Shown here in pieces: positions 32,907-35,685 of a stretch of DNA of 35,685 nucleotides (positions are counted from its first letter, which is position 1; every line of letters starts with the position of its first letter). The notes under the pieces were generated by a model, which worked only from the letters and a program-made list of their open reading frames with translations, was not told the DNA's origin and searched no databases. The translations under genes and the position numbers were made by a program. The stretch covers positions 1-35,685 of the forward strand of contig CACXPT010000008.1 of NCBI GenBank assembly GCA_902769585.1. Direction: 5' to 3'. The DNA comes from an uncultured bacterium (GTDB taxonomy: Bacteria; Verrucomicrobiota; Kiritimatiellia; RFP12; UBA1067).

Positions 32907-35685
32907 TTATTCTTCTATCAATTCAAAATCAACGTACCACCCATAGGCCACTCCGGCTCCTAGTTCTCCTCCTCCTACAAGTCCAAAGGAATCTGCTATC
33001 GCAGTACCTAAACGTAAGTGTGATGCTTCCATAACCCCCATTGCGCCAATTCCTGCGGCCCAATATTCTACTGATCCAACAAATGCATCGGGCGACACAT
33101 TCCCAAATTCGACTTGAGAACCAGTGAGCGATATTGGCGCACCTGCAGCTGCTGTTAATAATACGGCCTTGGCATGAAGGCGATAGCGCGAACAAAAACT
33201 ACAAATATAATTACTTGTTATATCTATCATCAAGAAGGTAGCCCCCAACCACAGTGATGCGGATGCTACAGTGACGTTTCCAGTCCACTTATAGGTGTTA
33301 TCACACGAAATCCGTTGTCCATTTCGACAACAAGTTTTTGTCCCTAACATATCAAACTGAAACGGCACTTTATTAGAACAGAAGGCATACAGGTTCTCTC
33401 CACCATCTTCCTCAATTGGATCGCGGTTGAGCCAGCGGCCAAGGTCAGGGCGGTAGAACCGGCGCTTGTAGCCGACCATGCCTGTCTCGCGGTCGTGGTA
33501 CTGCGTGCTGAAGCCGAAGGAGAACACGTCGGCGAGATTGCCGCAGGAATCGATCACGTTGCCGTAGGGATCGTAGGTGTACTGCGCGGCGATGCTCCCC
33601 GTCTCGGAGATATAGAGAATGATGTTGCCGTTGTGGTCGTAGCAGGGAATGTAGAACACGCCATCCACCGACACGGCAAGCAAGCCCTCTACCCCGCCAG
33701 CGCCCTGCTCCGAGCCGGACTTGTCCGCGCCCCAGAAATACTCGAATGTGCGCGTCGTGCCGTTGGCGAACTCGATCTTCTCAAGGACGATGTTGTTGCC
33801 GTCCCAGACGAACGTGTGCGTCTCCTGCGTTTCCCATTCGTGTATCCCGACCGGCGGCGACGGCGGCAACGCGATAGAGGAATTAAGCCGCTGGACGGTC
33901 TTGCGGATTCGCCTGTTGCGGTGGTCGTAGGCGTTCAGCACACGGATCGCGCCGTTCGTGAGGGATGCGGAAGTCACCGAGACAAGTCGGTTCTCGGCAT
34001 CGTAGGCGTAGGCAAATGTGCCGTCGCCCGTCATGTTGCCGTCGGCGTCGTATGTTGGCTCACGCGGAGGCGCGGAGGCGCGGAGAATCGAGGAATATTG
34101 GTTGAGGTTGTTTGCCGTGTAAGAGTTCGTGGTAAGATTCGCCGCCGACCAGAGGCGGTTGCCGATGGTGTCGTAGGCGTAGCCGTAGAGGTTCGTACCT
34201 ATTTGCGCGGAAGCGAGTTCCGAACGTCGGTTGTAGAGCCATTCCCTCACGAGCGAGATGGAATCCGTCGCGTTTGTGGGCCTGCCGAGAAGATCGTAAT
34301 CGGTAGAATACCAGTAGGTCGGCGATTCGTTGAATGAATAGTCTCGCCGTGAGACAAGTTGCTTGCGCGATACCTTTCGCGTGAGGCCGACAGCAAAGGT
34401 GTTTCCGTTCGGCAGGGCATAAACCATGTTCGTGACATACGAACCTAAATAGGACAAGGACACCGACACGACACGCTCCGCCGCATTGGTGAGCGCATAG
34501 CCGCAGACGCGGTTCTCGGAATCGTAGAGGCGCGTCTTCACGGCATAGCGGACGTTCGTGACGACGACCGCCGTTTCCTCGTTGCGCTGGTATGCGTCGT
34601 ATGTGTGCGTAACAGTAAAGTTGCTTTCTCCAATTGTCACTGCTTCATTCGTGCAAAGCAAGCTGTCGTCGTATGCGTAGGCGTATGACGTGCCATCGGA
34701 GAGAATGGCCGAAGCCAACTCGTCCGAATCATAGTAGGTGTATGCGACCGATGGCGTGACCGTACCCGAGTAGGTCGTACCGCTTACGAGGTTGCGCTCG
34801 TTGTAGGCGTTCTCCTTCCACGCGCCGCGTGCCCAGGTCGTACGCGTCCTCTGCCCATTGTCGGTGTAGTCGTATGAGATGCGCGAGCCGTCGGCGTAGA
34901 CCTTTGCAGTGTTCACGCCGCTTACAGGATCAAACTCCCATTGCGTCTCGTCCCATGTCGCACCGTTGTCGCGAGTGGTGGAGTTGCTCGTCTTGCGTCC
35001 CTGCGTGTCATAACCGTGCTTGAGCGGATATGTGTCGCCGCCCGTGAATACGGGTCTGTCGAGAGGATCGTATGCTGTTTCCGTCACGTGTCCGAGCGCG
35101 TCCGTGTGGCGGACTACGCGATTCAGCATGTCGTACTCGGCCGTCGAGACGACCATACCGTCCACACCGTAGTCGACCGTTCGGCAGATGGCGTTGCCCG
35201 ACACGTCGTACTCAATAGCCTCCGTCCTGTTGGTCGCCCCCGTCGCTGCATTCTCCGAGAGGGTAAACACGTTCTGCCCAAATGCGTCGTAGGACATCGT
35301 GCGCCGCTCGTCGAGAGACGTCTGTTCAAGCGGGACGCCGTGGAGCGAGCGCGTCACGACGGGTGTCTGGCCGTAGGTGCGCGTGGTGGTCGTCTCGATG
35401 CCAGTGGCGGGGTCGTAGGTGGTGAGGGAGTCAGTGAGGGTGCCGTTTTCAACGGGCGGGACGCCCGTTGTCCCAGTCGCCGCCAAGATGGCGGCTTTCC
35501 CAGTTAGCGTCACGACGTGGCGGCGGCAGGAATCGGAGAGGCCGGTGAGCTGCGTTTTTTGGATTCGGACCGCGTTCGTGGTCGAGCCGGTCATGCGCAC
35601 GGTCGTGACGACACGGTAGACTTGCTGGCTGATCGTCTCGTATGTCGTCCTGTTCCAGACAGACCGATTGCCTTTAATCATGCCG
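32907..35685 (-). CDS. Rhs/YD-repeat protein, C-terminal part with variable tip (5' end beyond the window)
   Basis: At least 925 residues of an Rhs-family polymorphic toxin; the frame is open to the window edge. YD repeats run through most of it (YDTQGRKTSN, YDYTDNGQRTRT, YAYDAENRLVSV, YTYDPYGNVIDS). The core ends with LGRWLNRDPIEEDGGENLYAF near residue 780. The 140-residue tip that follows is unrelated to the other tips: a cysteine-rich start (TCCRNGQRISC) and several hydrophobic stretches (SLWLGATFLMIDI, AVLLTAAAGAPIS, YWAAGIGAMGVM), compatible with a membrane-acting toxin, though no family is recognised. The tip DNA is AT-rich. A membrane protein gene follows within 12 bases. Confidence 0.85.
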   Translation of the reverse strand, partial: GMIKGNRSVWNRTTYETISQQVYRVVTTVRMTGSTTNAVRIQKTQLTGLSDSCRRHVVTLTGKAAILAATGTTGVPPVENGTLTDSLTTYDPATGIETTTTRTYGQTPVVTRSLHGVPLEQTSLDERRTMSYDAFGQNVFTLSENAATGATNRTEAIEYDVSGNAICRTVDYGVDGMVVSTAEYDMLNRVVRHTDALGHVTETAYDPLDRPVFTGGDTYPLKHGYDTQGRKTSNSTTRDNGATWDETQWEFDPVSGVNTAKVYADGSRISYDYTDNGQRTRTTWARGAWKENAYNERNLVSGTTYSGTVTPSVAYTYYDSDELASAILSDGTSYAYAYDDSLLCTNEAVTIGESNFTVTHTYDAYQRNEETAVVVTNVRYAVKTRLYDSENRVCGYALTNAAERVVSVSLSYLGSYVTNMVYALPNGNTFAVGLTRKVSRKQLVSRRDYSFNESPTYWYSTDYDLLGRPTNATDSISLVREWLYNRRSELASAQIGTNLYGYAYDTIGNRLWSAANLTTNSYTANNLNQYSSILRASAPPREPTYDADGNMTGDGTFAYAYDAENRLVSVTSASLTNGAIRVLNAYDHRNRRIRKTVQRLNSSIALPPSPPVGIHEWETQETHTFVWDGNNIVLEKIEFANGTTRTFEYFWGADKSGSEQGAGGVEGLLAVSVDGVFYIPCYDHNGNIILYISETGSIAAQYTYDPYGNVIDSCGNLADVFSFGFSTQYHDRETGMVGYKRRFYRPDLGRWLNRDPIEEDGGENLYAFCSNKVPFQFDMLGTKTCCRNGQRISCDNTYKWTGNVTVASASLWLGATFLMIDITSNYICSFCSRYRLHAKAVLLTAAAGAPISLTGSQVEFGNVSPDAFVGSVEYWAAGIGAMGVMEASHLRLGTAIADSFGLVGGGELGAGVAYGWYVDFELIEE
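33384..34372. repeat. Copy 2 of the ~1 kb Rhs-core repeat
   Basis: Partner of 30420-31410, lying in the rightmost Rhs gene. The copies differ by scattered substitutions and by a short insertion near 34057-34090 containing repeats of gcggaggc, which adds about four residues (LRASAPPRE) absent from the other copy. Confidence 0.75.
35451..35495. repeat. Dispersed double-hairpin element in the rightmost Rhs gene
   Basis: Two adjacent hairpins: AACGGGCG/CGCCCGTT with loop GGA (35451-35469), and GCCGCC/GGCGGC with loop AAGAT (35479-35495). The first hairpin and its flank recur with two changes at 28144-28170. The element encodes TGTTGVPPVE and GKAAILAA without breaking the Rhs frame. Confidence 0.6.

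Overview
The window is a GC-rich chromosomal segment whose last third (about 26.5 kb to the right edge) is an accessory region with AT-rich patches. Several traits suggest a host-associated or gut member of the PVC superphylum (Kiritimatiellota, Lentisphaerae or Verrucomicrobia). These are an exosortase-EpsI fusion, large secreted sialidase-like fusion proteins, a secreted GH5 glycosidase, an SHD1-like domain, a sigma-70 factor with a long Lys/Ala-rich N-terminus, and many YD/Rhs proteins. The taxonomy is an inference from gene content; there is no rRNA marker here.

Layout. 1-98: a probable end of an IS21-like insertion sequence. 105-3309 (minus): GH5 glycosidase followed by queC, queD and queE (preQ0 synthesis). 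3388-4542 (plus): a divergent XylR-like AraC-family regulator. 4545-6742 (minus): purC, a small Fis-type HTH protein, a ybaB-family gene and recR in one overlapping operon. 6906-8024 (plus): a Tat-exported lipoprotein of the DapA/NanA fold with a degenerate active site. 8049-13572 (minus): esterase, RNA methyltransferase-like protein, exosortase-EpsI fusion, and a polyprenyl-phosphate sugar-1-phosphate transferase fusion. 13720-19216 (plus): dinB, rpoD, a membrane-anchored RRM protein, and fused aroK-aroB. 19223-26359 (minus): an operon of three exported proteins, namely a MurQ/GKRP-like double-SIS plus sialidase fusion, a 3D-domain cell-wall protein, and a sialidase plus phosphodiesterase plus LamG-like fusion.

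26.5-35.7 kb (minus): an array of three Rhs/YD units. Each ends in a different tip domain and is followed at once by a small AT-rich membrane protein, the arrangement expected of polymorphic toxins with cognate immunity proteins. Only the rightmost unit has a long core, and it runs off the window. The other two are 5'-truncated, and the leftmost also carries a frameshifting internal deletion. Two short remnants of the 5' end of EcoRI-type adenine methyltransferase genes lie at the left edge of the array and between its first and second units, which suggests that cassettes and restriction-modification genes have exchanged at this place.

The secreted GH5 enzyme, esterase, sialidase-like fusions and 3D protein fit scavenging of host or plant glycans and cell-wall turnover; the exosortase and polyprenyl transferase fit an exopolysaccharide/surface-sorting system. 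Several promoters have extended -10 (TGn) elements, and the divergent GH5/regulator pair appears to be transcribed almost without leaders. GC-rich hairpins resembling REP elements sit inside reading frames of several large genes.
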